Below are positions 37,795 through 45,669 of a DNA stretch of 64,000 bases, one piece after another (position 1 is the first letter of the stretch; each line of letters starts with the position of its first letter). The notes under the pieces were generated by a model. It searched no databases. It saw nothing but the letters and a program-made list of their open reading frames with translations, and was not told where the DNA came from. The translations under genes and the position numbers were made by a program. The stretch spans positions 3,797,001-3,861,000 of the forward strand of contig NZ_CP051677.1 in the NCBI RefSeq assembly GCF_012849055.1. Direction: 5' to 3'. The stretch is from Spirosoma rhododendri. GTDB lineage: Bacteria > Bacteroidota > Bacteroidia > Cytophagales > Spirosomataceae.

Positions 37795-38000
37795 TGTGAT
37801 TTTTGTGAACTGTCTGAACCGCCGGGCGGCCCCGTGTGATTCTTTTGATTTTTTGATTTCGCTGATTTTTTGAATCACAGTTCAAGACAATCTTGAACTG
37901 TGATTCGTGTGATTTATTGATTTCACTAATTACAAAGAGAATCACAGTCTATCTGAGTAATCACAATAATCATAGTTCAGACAATCACAGTTCAAGAACA
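37795..38000. repeat. Array A of the 94-bp palindromic repeat family
   Basis: One complete and one partial unit of the family also found at 43433-43730. Hairpin GAATCACAGTTCA 37872-37884 with TGAACTGTGATTC 37894-37906 around the loop AGACAATCT; then the 44-base conserved spacer (TATTGATTTCACTAATT...) and a further half-hairpin ending ACAGTTCAAGAAC, 5 bp before the sulfatase ATG. The elements occupy the whole space where the sulfatase promoter and leader should be. Confidence 0.8.
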
Positions 38001-38005
38001 ACCCA

Positions 38006-39538
38006 ATGAAAAACACGCTCCTTGCCGGATGTACATTGGTGCTTATCACCAGTTTGCTGGCTGCGTTCCGGCCGGAGGTGAACGCGCCCACCCGGCCGCG
38101 CAACATCATCTTTATCCTGGCCGACGATCACCGCTACGACTTCATGGGCTTTACCGGGAAAGTGCCCGGTCTGCAAACGCCCAACCTCGACCGGCTGGCC
38201 CGCGAGGGTGCCCACGTGCGAAACGCGTTCGTCAGCACGGCCCTGTGTTCTCCTAGTCGGGCCAGCATCCTGACGGGGCAGTACGCTCACACGCATAAGG
38301 TGGTCGACAATTTTGCTCCGCTGACGCCGGGGTTGCGGTTCTTTCCCCAGTACCTGAAAAAAGCGGGGTATAAAACGGCGTTTCTGGGCAAGTGGCACAT
38401 GGGCAACACCGACGATGCCCCGCAGCCCGGCTTCGATTACTGGCTCAGCTTCAGAGGGCAGGGCGACTACTACAACCCGACGTTTAACATCAACGGCAAG
38501 CGCGTATCGTATACCGACAGCAGCTACACCACCGACCTGCTCACCGACTACGCGCTGAAATGGCTCAACACGGTCGATAAGAGCAAGCCGTTCTGTTTGT
38601 ACCTCTCGCACAAGGCCGTTCATGCGGGTTTTCAACCCGCCAAACGCCACCGGAATGCGTTTCGGAATACGCCGATCAATTACCCCGAAACGATGTACCT
38701 GACGGCTACCGACAGCAGTAAAGTGTGGGGCGAATCCACGCCGGGCGCCAAGCCCGTTGTCAGCCCTGATCTGAAAGTCAACATGGCGGATATGCCGAAC
38801 TGGGTGAAGCAGCAGCGCTACAGCTGGCACGGCGTCGACTATCTCTATCACGGCACGATCAGCTTCAACGATTTCTACCGGCAGTACTGCGAAACGCTGC
38901 TGGGTGTTGACGACAGTGTGGGCCGGGTGCTGGCGTGGCTCGAGCAGAACGGACAACTGGACAACACGATGGTCGTCTACATGGGCGACAACGGCTTTAG
39001 CTTCGGCGAACGGGGGCTGATTGACAAGCGGCATATGTACGAAGAGTCGATGCGGGTGCCGTTGCTGGTGCGTTGTCCGGCGGTGGCTAGGCCCGGTACG
39101 AAGCTGGAATCCGTCGTGCAGAACATCGATCTGGCCCCGACCTTTCTGGCGTATGCGGGACTACCCAAACCGGCACAGATGCAGGGCAATTCGTTTCTGC
39201 CGCTGCTCAAAGGGGAGCGCATCCCCTGGCGCGACCGGGCGTTCTACGAGTACTACTGGGAAGCCGATTTTCCGCAGACACCCACCATGTTCGGTGTGCG
39301 GACGGATCGCTACAAATACATTTTCAACCACGGTGTCTGGGACGCTAACGAACTCTACGACCTGCAAAGCGACCCACAGGAAGTCAATAATCTGATTCGG
39401 AGTCCGGCGCATCAGGCCATTGCCAAGGATATGAAAGACCAGGTGTTTACCTGGCTCGAATCGACGGGTGGGCTCCAGATTCCATTACACCCCATCCGGC
39501 AAAAACGCTTTGACCACCGTTACGAGGGTAATTATTAG
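38006..39538 (+). CDS. Exported S1-family sulfatase
   Basis: A 510-residue sulfatase with signal peptide (cleavage near EVNA). The metal-site start IIFILADDHRYD and the maturation motif CSPSRASILTG are present; Cys81 would be converted to formylglycine. Later blocks (GKWHMG, MGDNGFSFGERG) also fit arylsulfatase A-like enzymes acting on sulfated polysaccharides or mucins. The next gene is a formylglycine-generating enzyme and the third is a GH2 glycosidase, all on the same strand, so this is probably a small degradation operon. The start codon follows the 94-bp repeat array by 5 bp. Confidence 0.92.
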   Translation: MKNTLLAGCTLVLITSLLAAFRPEVNAPTRPRNIIFILADDHRYDFMGFTGKVPGLQTPNLDRLAREGAHVRNAFVSTALCSPSRASILTGQYAHTHKVVDNFAPLTPGLRFFPQYLKKAGYKTAFLGKWHMGNTDDAPQPGFDYWLSFRGQGDYYNPTFNINGKRVSYTDSSYTTDLLTDYALKWLNTVDKSKPFCLYLSHKAVHAGFQPAKRHRNAFRNTPINYPETMYLTATDSSKVWGESTPGAKPVVSPDLKVNMADMPNWVKQQRYSWHGVDYLYHGTISFNDFYRQYCETLLGVDDSVGRVLAWLEQNGQLDNTMVVYMGDNGFSFGERGLIDKRHMYEESMRVPLLVRCPAVARPGTKLESVVQNIDLAPTFLAYAGLPKPAQMQGNSFLPLLKGERIPWRDRAFYEYYWEADFPQTPTMFGVRTDRYKYIFNHGVWDANELYDLQSDPQEVNNLIRSPAHQAIAKDMKDQVFTWLESTGGLQIPLHPIRQKRFDHRYEGNY

Positions 39539-39540
39539 TG

Positions 39541-39636
39541 TTTTTTTGTCATTCCGAGCCTGCGAGGAATCTTCGGAATAGTCAGTATAAGTCACAATTC
39601 ACCGAAGATTCCCCGCAGGCTCGGAATGACAAAAAA
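39541..39636. repeat. Intergenic inverted repeat, GTCATTCCGAG family
   Basis: Arms 39541-39576 and 39602-39636 are reverse complements with one mismatch over about 35 bp, starting with a T run and containing GTCATTCCGAGCCTGCG. The related element at 61391-61483 has the same layout (T run, GTCATCCCGA, GGGATCTTC). It could end the sulfatase transcript, since the right arm ends in A and the left begins with T. Confidence 0.8.
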
Positions 39637-39664
39637 TACATTGAACTGATTCCTGAATGGACTG

Positions 39665-40684
39665 ATGTTGCTTATGCGGTTATTCGGTACTGTGCTGACA
39701 ATCACGACTGTGGCTCTAGCGGCCTGTCAGTCAGATACGAAACGCGATACGACGGCGACGACGGTACCAGCCCATCGAACCGCGACCGGCAGCACGGCGG
39801 GCATGGTCTGGTTGCCGGGCGGATCGTTTCGGATGGGCAGCGACGAATTTGCCGATGCCCGCCCGGTGCATAACGTTACGGTCGACGGGTTTTGGATGGA
39901 TACGCACGAGGTGACCAATGCCGAGTTTGCTCAATTTGTTAAACAGACGGGCTACCGGACAACCGCCGAACGGCCACTCGACCCGGCTGACTATCCGGAC
40001 GTTCCGGCCGACAAACTGGTGCAGGGTTCGGCCGTCTTTACACCCCCGGCGCAGGCCGTGTCGCTCGATAATCCGTTGCAGTGGTGGCAGTATGTGGGTG
40101 GGGCCAACTGGCAGCACCCGGCCGGCCCCGGCAGCTCGATCCGGGGGCACGAGAACGAACCCGTTGTGCACGTTAGTTACGACGATGCGATGGCCTACGC
40201 CAACTGGACCGGGAAACGACTGCCTACCGAAGCCGAATGGGAATTTGCCGCACGAGCCGGGCGCGAAGAGCAACCCTACTACTGGGGCAACACACAGACG
40301 CCCGGCGGTAAATGGGTGTCCAACATCTATCAGGGCGACTTCCCGCAGCGCAACACCCGCGCCGATGGCTTTGCCGGTATCGCGCCCGTGAAGAGCTTTC
40401 CCGCCAACCCCTACGGTCTCTACGACATGGAAGGTAATGTCTGGGAATGGTGTCAGGATTTGTACCGTCCCGACTATTACAGTCAATCGCCCACGGCCAA
40501 TCCACCGGGACCGGCCGACAGCTACGACCCTGACGAACCGGGAAGTGTCAAGCGGGTGCAGCGGGGCGGGTCTTTTCTGTGCAGCGATCAGTATTGCACC
40601 CGCTACAAAGCCGGTAGTCGGGGAAAAGGGGAGGTCAGCAGCGGCAGCAATAATCTCGGTTTCCGCTGCGTGCGCGACAAATAG
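39665..40684 (+). CDS. Formylglycine-generating enzyme (SUMF1/FGE family) lipoprotein
   Basis: A 339-residue protein with a lipobox (ALAAC, Cys21) and the FGE-sulfatase fold: MVWLPGGSFRMGSDE, GFWMDTHEVTNAEFAQFV, VSYDDAMAYANWTGKRLPTE, NVWEWCQDLY. The two catalytic cysteines of true FGE are both present in GGSFLCSDQYC (Cys306, Cys311), unlike in structural relatives such as GldJ/GldK. FGE oxidises the sulfatase Cys to formylglycine using oxygen and copper. The lipoprotein signal puts it outside the cytoplasm, beside an exported sulfatase encoded just upstream. Confidence 0.9.
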   Translation: MLLMRLFGTVLTITTVALAACQSDTKRDTTATTVPAHRTATGSTAGMVWLPGGSFRMGSDEFADARPVHNVTVDGFWMDTHEVTNAEFAQFVKQTGYRTTAERPLDPADYPDVPADKLVQGSAVFTPPAQAVSLDNPLQWWQYVGGANWQHPAGPGSSIRGHENEPVVHVSYDDAMAYANWTGKRLPTEAEWEFAARAGREEQPYYWGNTQTPGGKWVSNIYQGDFPQRNTRADGFAGIAPVKSFPANPYGLYDMEGNVWEWCQDLYRPDYYSQSPTANPPGPADSYDPDEPGSVKRVQRGGSFLCSDQYCTRYKAGSRGKGEVSSGSNNLGFRCVRDK

Positions 40685-40765
40685 GGGTTCGTTTTTGGGC
40701 TGTCGGCCGCCCACATTGGGTGTCCTTAGTATCTTGCGGGCTTACGATACAACCTGCAACTTTTC

Positions 40766-43402
40766 ATGAATCGATTCACCATCGGCCGACTTATCGGCCT
40801 GCTCGTACTGGTGTCGTACTGGGCCAACGCACAGACGACGTACGAGCTTACCGCTGGCTGGCGCTGCAATCCCATCGGCAAAACAACCGGTGCTGGCACC
40901 GCGATTTCCACGCCGACCTACGCGCTGAATGGCTGGCAACCTGCCGTTGTGCCCGGCACCGTGCTGACGACTATGCTGGCCAACAGGCAGGTGCCTGACC
41001 CGTTCTACGGCATGAATAACGAAGCCATTCCCGACATCTACCGCACGGGTCGCGACTACTACACCTACTGGTTTGTCAATGAGTTTACGGAAGCACCGAA
41101 AACGGGCCAACAGGTCTGGCTCAACTTCCGGGGCATCAACTACAGTTGCGACGTTTTCCTGAATGGCCATAAGCTGAACACGAAGCGGTTCACGGGGATG
41201 TTTCTCCGGCAGAGCTACAACATCACGCCCTTCCTGCAAAAAGACGGGAAAAACCGGCTGGCCGTCATCGTTTACCCACCCGACCCGGTCGGGAATCCCA
41301 ACGGGGGGCAGGGGGGCGACGGCACCATCGCCCGGAACGTGGCCCATCAGTACGTCGCTGGCTGGGACTGGATTCAGCCCATGCGCGACCGGAACACCGG
41401 TATCTGGGACAAGGTGACCATCGAAAAAACGGGCGCGGTCAACGTCCGCAATCCGCACGTCGTCACCCGCGTGCCCGGTCAGCGAACGCCAACGGGAACG
41501 CAGTCGCCCGCTACGATCCGCCCATCGGCCGAGTTGGAAAACGCGACGGGTGCGATGCAGACTGGTACCCTGCGCTACACCATGAATGGGCAGACGGTGA
41601 CCAAGAACGTTAGCCTGGCCCCGCATACTACCACCACCGTCGATCTACCCGCGCTAACGCTGGCGAACCCCCGGCTGTGGTGGCCCAACGGCTACGGTGA
41701 GCAGTACTTGTATCCCGCGTCGATGCAGTTCGTAACGGGTTCGCAAACCGTGTCGGACGAGGAGAAACTGGCCGTAGGTGTACGGGAAATGCAGACCGAG
41801 TGGAACAGCACTACCCGCAGCCGGCAGGTCAGCGTCAATGGGCAGAAAGTGTTTATCAAGGGTGCCAACTGGATCGTGTCCGACGCCATGCTGCGGCTGT
41901 CGCCCGAACGCTACAACGCCGAAATCCGCTTCCACCGCGACATGAACCTCAACCTGATGCGGGTGTGGGGCGGTGCGCTGCTCGAACGGCCGGAGTTTTA
42001 CGAAGCCTGCGACCGATACGGCCTGCTGGTGATGCAGGACTTCTGGGGATCGGGTGATTGCAACGGTCGCTGGGTCGACCCGGCGAAGAAAGACGACCAA
42101 TGGACCCGCCGACAGTACCCCGACGACCACGCGCTGTTTTTGACCTCGGCCGCCGATCAGATCAAGATGATACGCAACCATGCGTCGCTGGCGATGTGGT
42201 GCGGGGGCAACGAAATTACACTGCCGCAGGACATTATGACGCCCCTCCGCGATTCGATCCTGCCCAAACTCGACGGGACGCGCTGGTTTATCGACTACTC
42301 CAACTCCGATGAGATGTCGTTCAATTTCCTCGGTGGTAATGGCGACGGTCCCTACGGCATTCAGCCGATCAACCGGTTCTGGGCGTACCGCACATGGCCG
42401 TTCAACTCGGAAGTCGGGTCGGTAGGGGTGAACGATTACGCATCGCTGGAGCGGTTCATGCCCGACGCCAACCGCGTGGCCCCGGTCTACGTGCCGGGCG
42501 GTAAAAGCGTGGTCGATTCGGTTTGGCAGTACCACAAATACATCGGTTACGACGCATCCATCGACCCCTACGGCAAGGCCACTGACATTCGCGACTTCAC
42601 GAAGAAAGCGCAGCTCGTCAACTACGATCAATACCGCGCGCTGATGGAAGGATTTTCGTCGCACATGTGGGACTGGTACACGGGTACGATCATCTGGAAA
42701 ACGCAAAACCCCTGGACGGCCATGCGCGGGCAGATGTATGATTACTACCTCGACCCCAACGCCGGGCTGTACGGCCTGCACCACGGCAGCGAACCCCTGC
42801 ACATCATGTACAACCCCGTCGACAGCATGGTGATGGTGGCTAACAACACCTTCCAGTACCACCGCGACATGATGATGGTTATCAAGGTCTACGACATGGC
42901 CGGGCGCGATACGACGCTAACGCAGGTATTCTCGGAAATCGGCCCGACGCTGGTGCGCCCCTACGTCCCGATCAACCGCGCCATCCGCAACCTGACGCGC
43001 GCTAACGGGGCCTTCCTGAACCTGCAACTCCTCGACCTGAACCGGAAACCGATCAGCGATAACCTGTACTGGCTCCCCGACTCGACGGGTACCCATTCGG
43101 GCCTGCAACAACTGGCGAAAGCCCCCGTCCGGCTCAGCGCCCGGCAGGTGGCTGCTGGTAAGGTCGAGGTGACGCTGACCAACCCCGCCGGTGGTCCGGT
43201 CGCCTTCTTCAACCGCCTGTCGTTGGTCGACGCGACGACGAAAAAACGGCTGCTCCCCGTCTTCTACAGCGACAATTACGTATCGGTGCCACCCGGTCAG
43301 CAGAAAACAATCACGCTGGACTACACCCCCGGACAGGTTATGCCGCTCGTATCGCTGGAAGGCTGGAACGTCCCCGAACAGTTCGCGCCGGTAGGGCAGT
43401 AG
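40766..43402 (+). CDS. Exported glycoside hydrolase family 2 protein (beta-mannosidase / exo-glucosaminidase-like)
   Basis: An 878-residue protein with signal peptide (ending YWANAQ). The N-terminal sugar-binding sandwich (VWLNFRGINYSCDVFLNGHK), an Ig-like middle domain and a TIM barrel follow. Probable acid/base Glu483 in MWCGGNEITLP and nucleophile Glu549 in NSEVGSVG. The C-terminal sandwich domains resemble exo-beta-glucosaminidases and endo-beta-mannosidases. It likely trims a glycan whose sulfate is removed by the sulfatase upstream. The spacer of 81 bp allows co-transcription with the FGE gene. The exact linkage cannot be read from the sequence. Confidence 0.88.
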   Translation: MNRFTIGRLIGLLVLVSYWANAQTTYELTAGWRCNPIGKTTGAGTAISTPTYALNGWQPAVVPGTVLTTMLANRQVPDPFYGMNNEAIPDIYRTGRDYYTYWFVNEFTEAPKTGQQVWLNFRGINYSCDVFLNGHKLNTKRFTGMFLRQSYNITPFLQKDGKNRLAVIVYPPDPVGNPNGGQGGDGTIARNVAHQYVAGWDWIQPMRDRNTGIWDKVTIEKTGAVNVRNPHVVTRVPGQRTPTGTQSPATIRPSAELENATGAMQTGTLRYTMNGQTVTKNVSLAPHTTTTVDLPALTLANPRLWWPNGYGEQYLYPASMQFVTGSQTVSDEEKLAVGVREMQTEWNSTTRSRQVSVNGQKVFIKGANWIVSDAMLRLSPERYNAEIRFHRDMNLNLMRVWGGALLERPEFYEACDRYGLLVMQDFWGSGDCNGRWVDPAKKDDQWTRRQYPDDHALFLTSAADQIKMIRNHASLAMWCGGNEITLPQDIMTPLRDSILPKLDGTRWFIDYSNSDEMSFNFLGGNGDGPYGIQPINRFWAYRTWPFNSEVGSVGVNDYASLERFMPDANRVAPVYVPGGKSVVDSVWQYHKYIGYDASIDPYGKATDIRDFTKKAQLVNYDQYRALMEGFSSHMWDWYTGTIIWKTQNPWTAMRGQMYDYYLDPNAGLYGLHHGSEPLHIMYNPVDSMVMVANNTFQYHRDMMMVIKVYDMAGRDTTLTQVFSEIGPTLVRPYVPINRAIRNLTRANGAFLNLQLLDLNRKPISDNLYWLPDSTGTHSGLQQLAKAPVRLSARQVAAGKVEVTLTNPAGGPVAFFNRLSLVDATTKKRLLPVFYSDNYVSVPPGQQKTITLDYTPGQVMPLVSLEGWNVPEQFAPVGQ

Positions 43403-43430
43403 GTACCAGACGAATCGCGGTCTAGGATTG

Positions 43431-43730
43431 TCTGAACTGTGATTCGTGTGATTTTTTGATTTCGCTGATTACAAAGAGAATCATAGTCTATCTGTGTAAT
43501 CAGACGAATCACAGTTCAGACAATCTTGAACTATGATTCGTCTGATTTTTTGATTTCGCTGATTGAAAGAAGAATCACAGTCCATCTGCGTAATCACAAT
43601 AATCACAGTTCAGACAATCTTGAACTGTGATTATTGTGATTTATTGATTTCACTGATTAAAAGAAGAATCATAGTCTATCTGCGTAATCACAAGAATCAC
43701 AGTTCAAGACAATCACAGTTCAAGACAATC
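43431..43730. repeat. Array B: three 94-bp units with covarying palindromes
   Basis: Units start with TGAACT(G/A)TGATT at 43433, 43527 and 43621, so the period is exactly 94. Hairpin 1: 43498-43518 with 43527-43547 (21 bp, one mismatch, inner pair CAGACG/CGTCTG). Hairpin 2: 43592-43612 with 43621-43641 (21 bp, perfect, inner pair CACAAT/ATTGTG). Both have the 8-base loop GACAATCT. Between hairpins is a conserved 44-base spacer. The array ends with a duplicated ACAGTTCAAGACAATC. It fills most of the 437-bp gap between the GH2 and sigma-factor genes; the remaining 110 bp hold the sigma-factor promoter, not clearly recognisable. Confidence 0.9.
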
Positions 43731-43839
43731 CACCTATTCGCAAAAAAATCCTCGCTACAACTAAAGAATAGCCTGCCTGTGCGTTTTACTATACTGGGCA
43801 CCCACCAGTTGGGGCTTAGTTAGTGACTAGTAACAGTGA

Positions 43840-44421
43840 ATGATAGTGAACGAACAAGAACTCTGGCAGGCGTTTCAGGCAGGTGATGAAGGTGCGTATA
43901 CCCAGTTGTATCAGCAGCACATCAAAGCCATGTACCGATACGGCATGAGTCTCGTCGCGGTGTCGGAATCGTTCGTGCTCGACTGTATCCACGACGTATT
44001 TACCGAGCTGTGGGCGAAGCGTACCCGGCTGAGTACCCCGGACAACATCCGGTACTACCTGTTGAGGGCGCTCAAGAATCGCATCATGCACCTGCTCGAA
44101 CGAAAGGAGCGACCCCTCTCGCCGTTGCTCGAAACGGATTACGACGCGCTGTGGGCCGAACCCGACGCGGACTTGCTCGACGCGCTGGAAACCGCCGATA
44201 ATCAGCAGCAGCGGCTGCAACGACTGATTGCCCAACTGCCACCCCGGCAGCAGGAAGCCCTGAAACTGCGCTTCGTCGAAAACATGAACTACGATCAGAT
44301 CGGAGCAGTACTGGCCGTCAATCAGCAGTCGGCGAAGAATCTGGTGTTTAGGGCTGTAGAGAAGCTAAGGCGATTGATAATCAGCATTTCTTTAATTTTT
44401 CAGCTATTTTTTTGGGTTTAG
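43840..44421 (+). CDS. ECF-type RNA polymerase sigma factor
   Basis: A 193-residue sigma-70 family protein of the Bacteroidetes ECF type. Region 2 is at about 8-75 (YTQLYQQHIKAMYRYGMSL, VLDCIHDVFTELW) and region 4 at about 125-180 (LPPRQQEALKLRFVENMNYDQ, LAVNQQSAKNLVFRAVEKLR). With the FecR-like gene 48 bp downstream and a SusC receptor carrying an STN domain, it forms a cell-surface signalling set in which receptor occupancy releases the sigma factor to express the SusC/SusD genes. Confidence 0.92.
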   Translation: MIVNEQELWQAFQAGDEGAYTQLYQQHIKAMYRYGMSLVAVSESFVLDCIHDVFTELWAKRTRLSTPDNIRYYLLRALKNRIMHLLERKERPLSPLLETDYDALWAEPDADLLDALETADNQQQRLQRLIAQLPPRQQEALKLRFVENMNYDQIGAVLAVNQQSAKNLVFRAVEKLRRLIISISLIFQLFFWV

Positions 44422-44469
44422 TGAGTACATTTTGCGGGTTTCGTCATCTATTGATATAACCCACAACCC

Positions 44470-45576
44470 GTGCAGCCTGCATACAACACCTTTACCACAA
44501 CGGACTTCTTGCTGGATGATGCCTTCGTGGATCATCTGCTGGCGCCCACCGATCAGTCGAACCGGTTCTGGGCCGACTGGCTGGCGAATCATCCGCACTG
44601 CCGGGATACCTGGCAGCAGGCCGAACGGCTGGTTCGGGCCATCGAAGCGGGGCTGTACGACTACGCCCATACCCAACTGCCAGACGATACCATCCGGCAG
44701 TTGCTGACCCGCATTCAGCAAACCAACGCGCAGCATACGCCCGTAGCCAACCCGATTGTCCGGCCCCTGCGCCGGGTCTGGTGGGTGGCAGCGGCTTCGG
44801 TCCTGCTCGTGGCTGGCTTCGGCCTGTGGTGGTATAGCCGCCCGGTCTCGATTTATACGCAGCAGCTAGCCGCGCAGCCCGACCCCGTCAGCGAATTCGT
44901 GAACGATACGAAGGCGGTTCAGCAAATCACCTTACCCGACCGGTCGACGGTTGAGCTGGCACCGGCAAGCCGGATCAGTTACCCGCGCACGTTTGGCCAG
45001 AAAAATCGCCCGGTCTACCTCTCCGGCGAAGCCACGTTTGCCGTGACGAAGAACGCGGCCAAACCCTTCCTGGTCTACGCCAACGAAGTCGTTACCAAAG
45101 TGCTCGGCACCCGCTTCGTCGTGCGGGCCTATACGGGTGAGAGCAGCGTACACGTGCAGGTGCAGTCGGGGCAGGTGGCTGTTTACCAGAACAAACCGGC
45201 GGAGACGGCCAACAAACAACACGGCGTTTTGCTGCTGCCGAATCAGCAGGTTGTGTTCAACCGGCAATCCGATCAGTTCATCAAGCAGATCGTTGATCTG
45301 CCGCAAATCGTGGTGCGCCCGTCCAGCCGTGAACGAACCGCGACGCCCGCATTCACCTATAGCGACACGCCGATTCCGCAGGTGATTCAGGACTTGCAGG
45401 ATGCCTACGGTATCGAGATCCGCTACAACAAAGACGCTCTCGCGAGCTGCCAGCTGACGGCGTCGCTGGTCGATGAGTCGTTTGCCAGTAAGCTCCGCAT
45501 CATCTGCGCAACGGTCGGGGCCACCTACGACATGGTCGATGGTCAGGTCGTTATCAACGGCGGTACCTGTCAATAG
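44470..45576 (+). CDS. FecR-family anti-sigma / signal transduction protein
   Basis: A 368-residue inner-membrane protein: cytoplasmic anti-sigma N-terminus (about 1-95), one TM helix (VWWVAAASVLLVAGFGLWW, about 100-118), the FecR domain (ITLPDRSTVELAPASRISYP, FAVTKNAAKPFLV) and a C-terminal DUF4974-type domain (FTYSDTPIPQVIQDLQDAYG). It would sense the STN domain of the SusC protein and control the adjacent sigma factor. Start is GTG at 44470; there is no in-frame ATG before the conserved part. Confidence 0.92.
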   Translation: MQPAYNTFTTTDFLLDDAFVDHLLAPTDQSNRFWADWLANHPHCRDTWQQAERLVRAIEAGLYDYAHTQLPDDTIRQLLTRIQQTNAQHTPVANPIVRPLRRVWWVAAASVLLVAGFGLWWYSRPVSIYTQQLAAQPDPVSEFVNDTKAVQQITLPDRSTVELAPASRISYPRTFGQKNRPVYLSGEATFAVTKNAAKPFLVYANEVVTKVLGTRFVVRAYTGESSVHVQVQSGQVAVYQNKPAETANKQHGVLLLPNQQVVFNRQSDQFIKQIVDLPQIVVRPSSRERTATPAFTYSDTPIPQVIQDLQDAYGIEIRYNKDALASCQLTASLVDESFASKLRIICATVGATYDMVDGQVVINGGTCQ

Positions 45577-45669
45577 CCGAATACACCTTCACAACTGAAT
45601 TGCCCCCTTTTCTTCGTGTCCAGTTCCCCGGTACGCCGGGTCTATTCCTAAACTCAACCAAGTAAATCA

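Noticed and set aside
43433..43730. CRISPR array
   Set aside because: The 44-base segments between hairpins are conserved, not unique, units are contiguous at 94 bp, and there are no cas genes.
43563..43823. An 86-codon open frame inside repeat array B
   Set aside because: Its sequence is the 94-bp repeat read through; residues follow the DNA period and it has no protein family.
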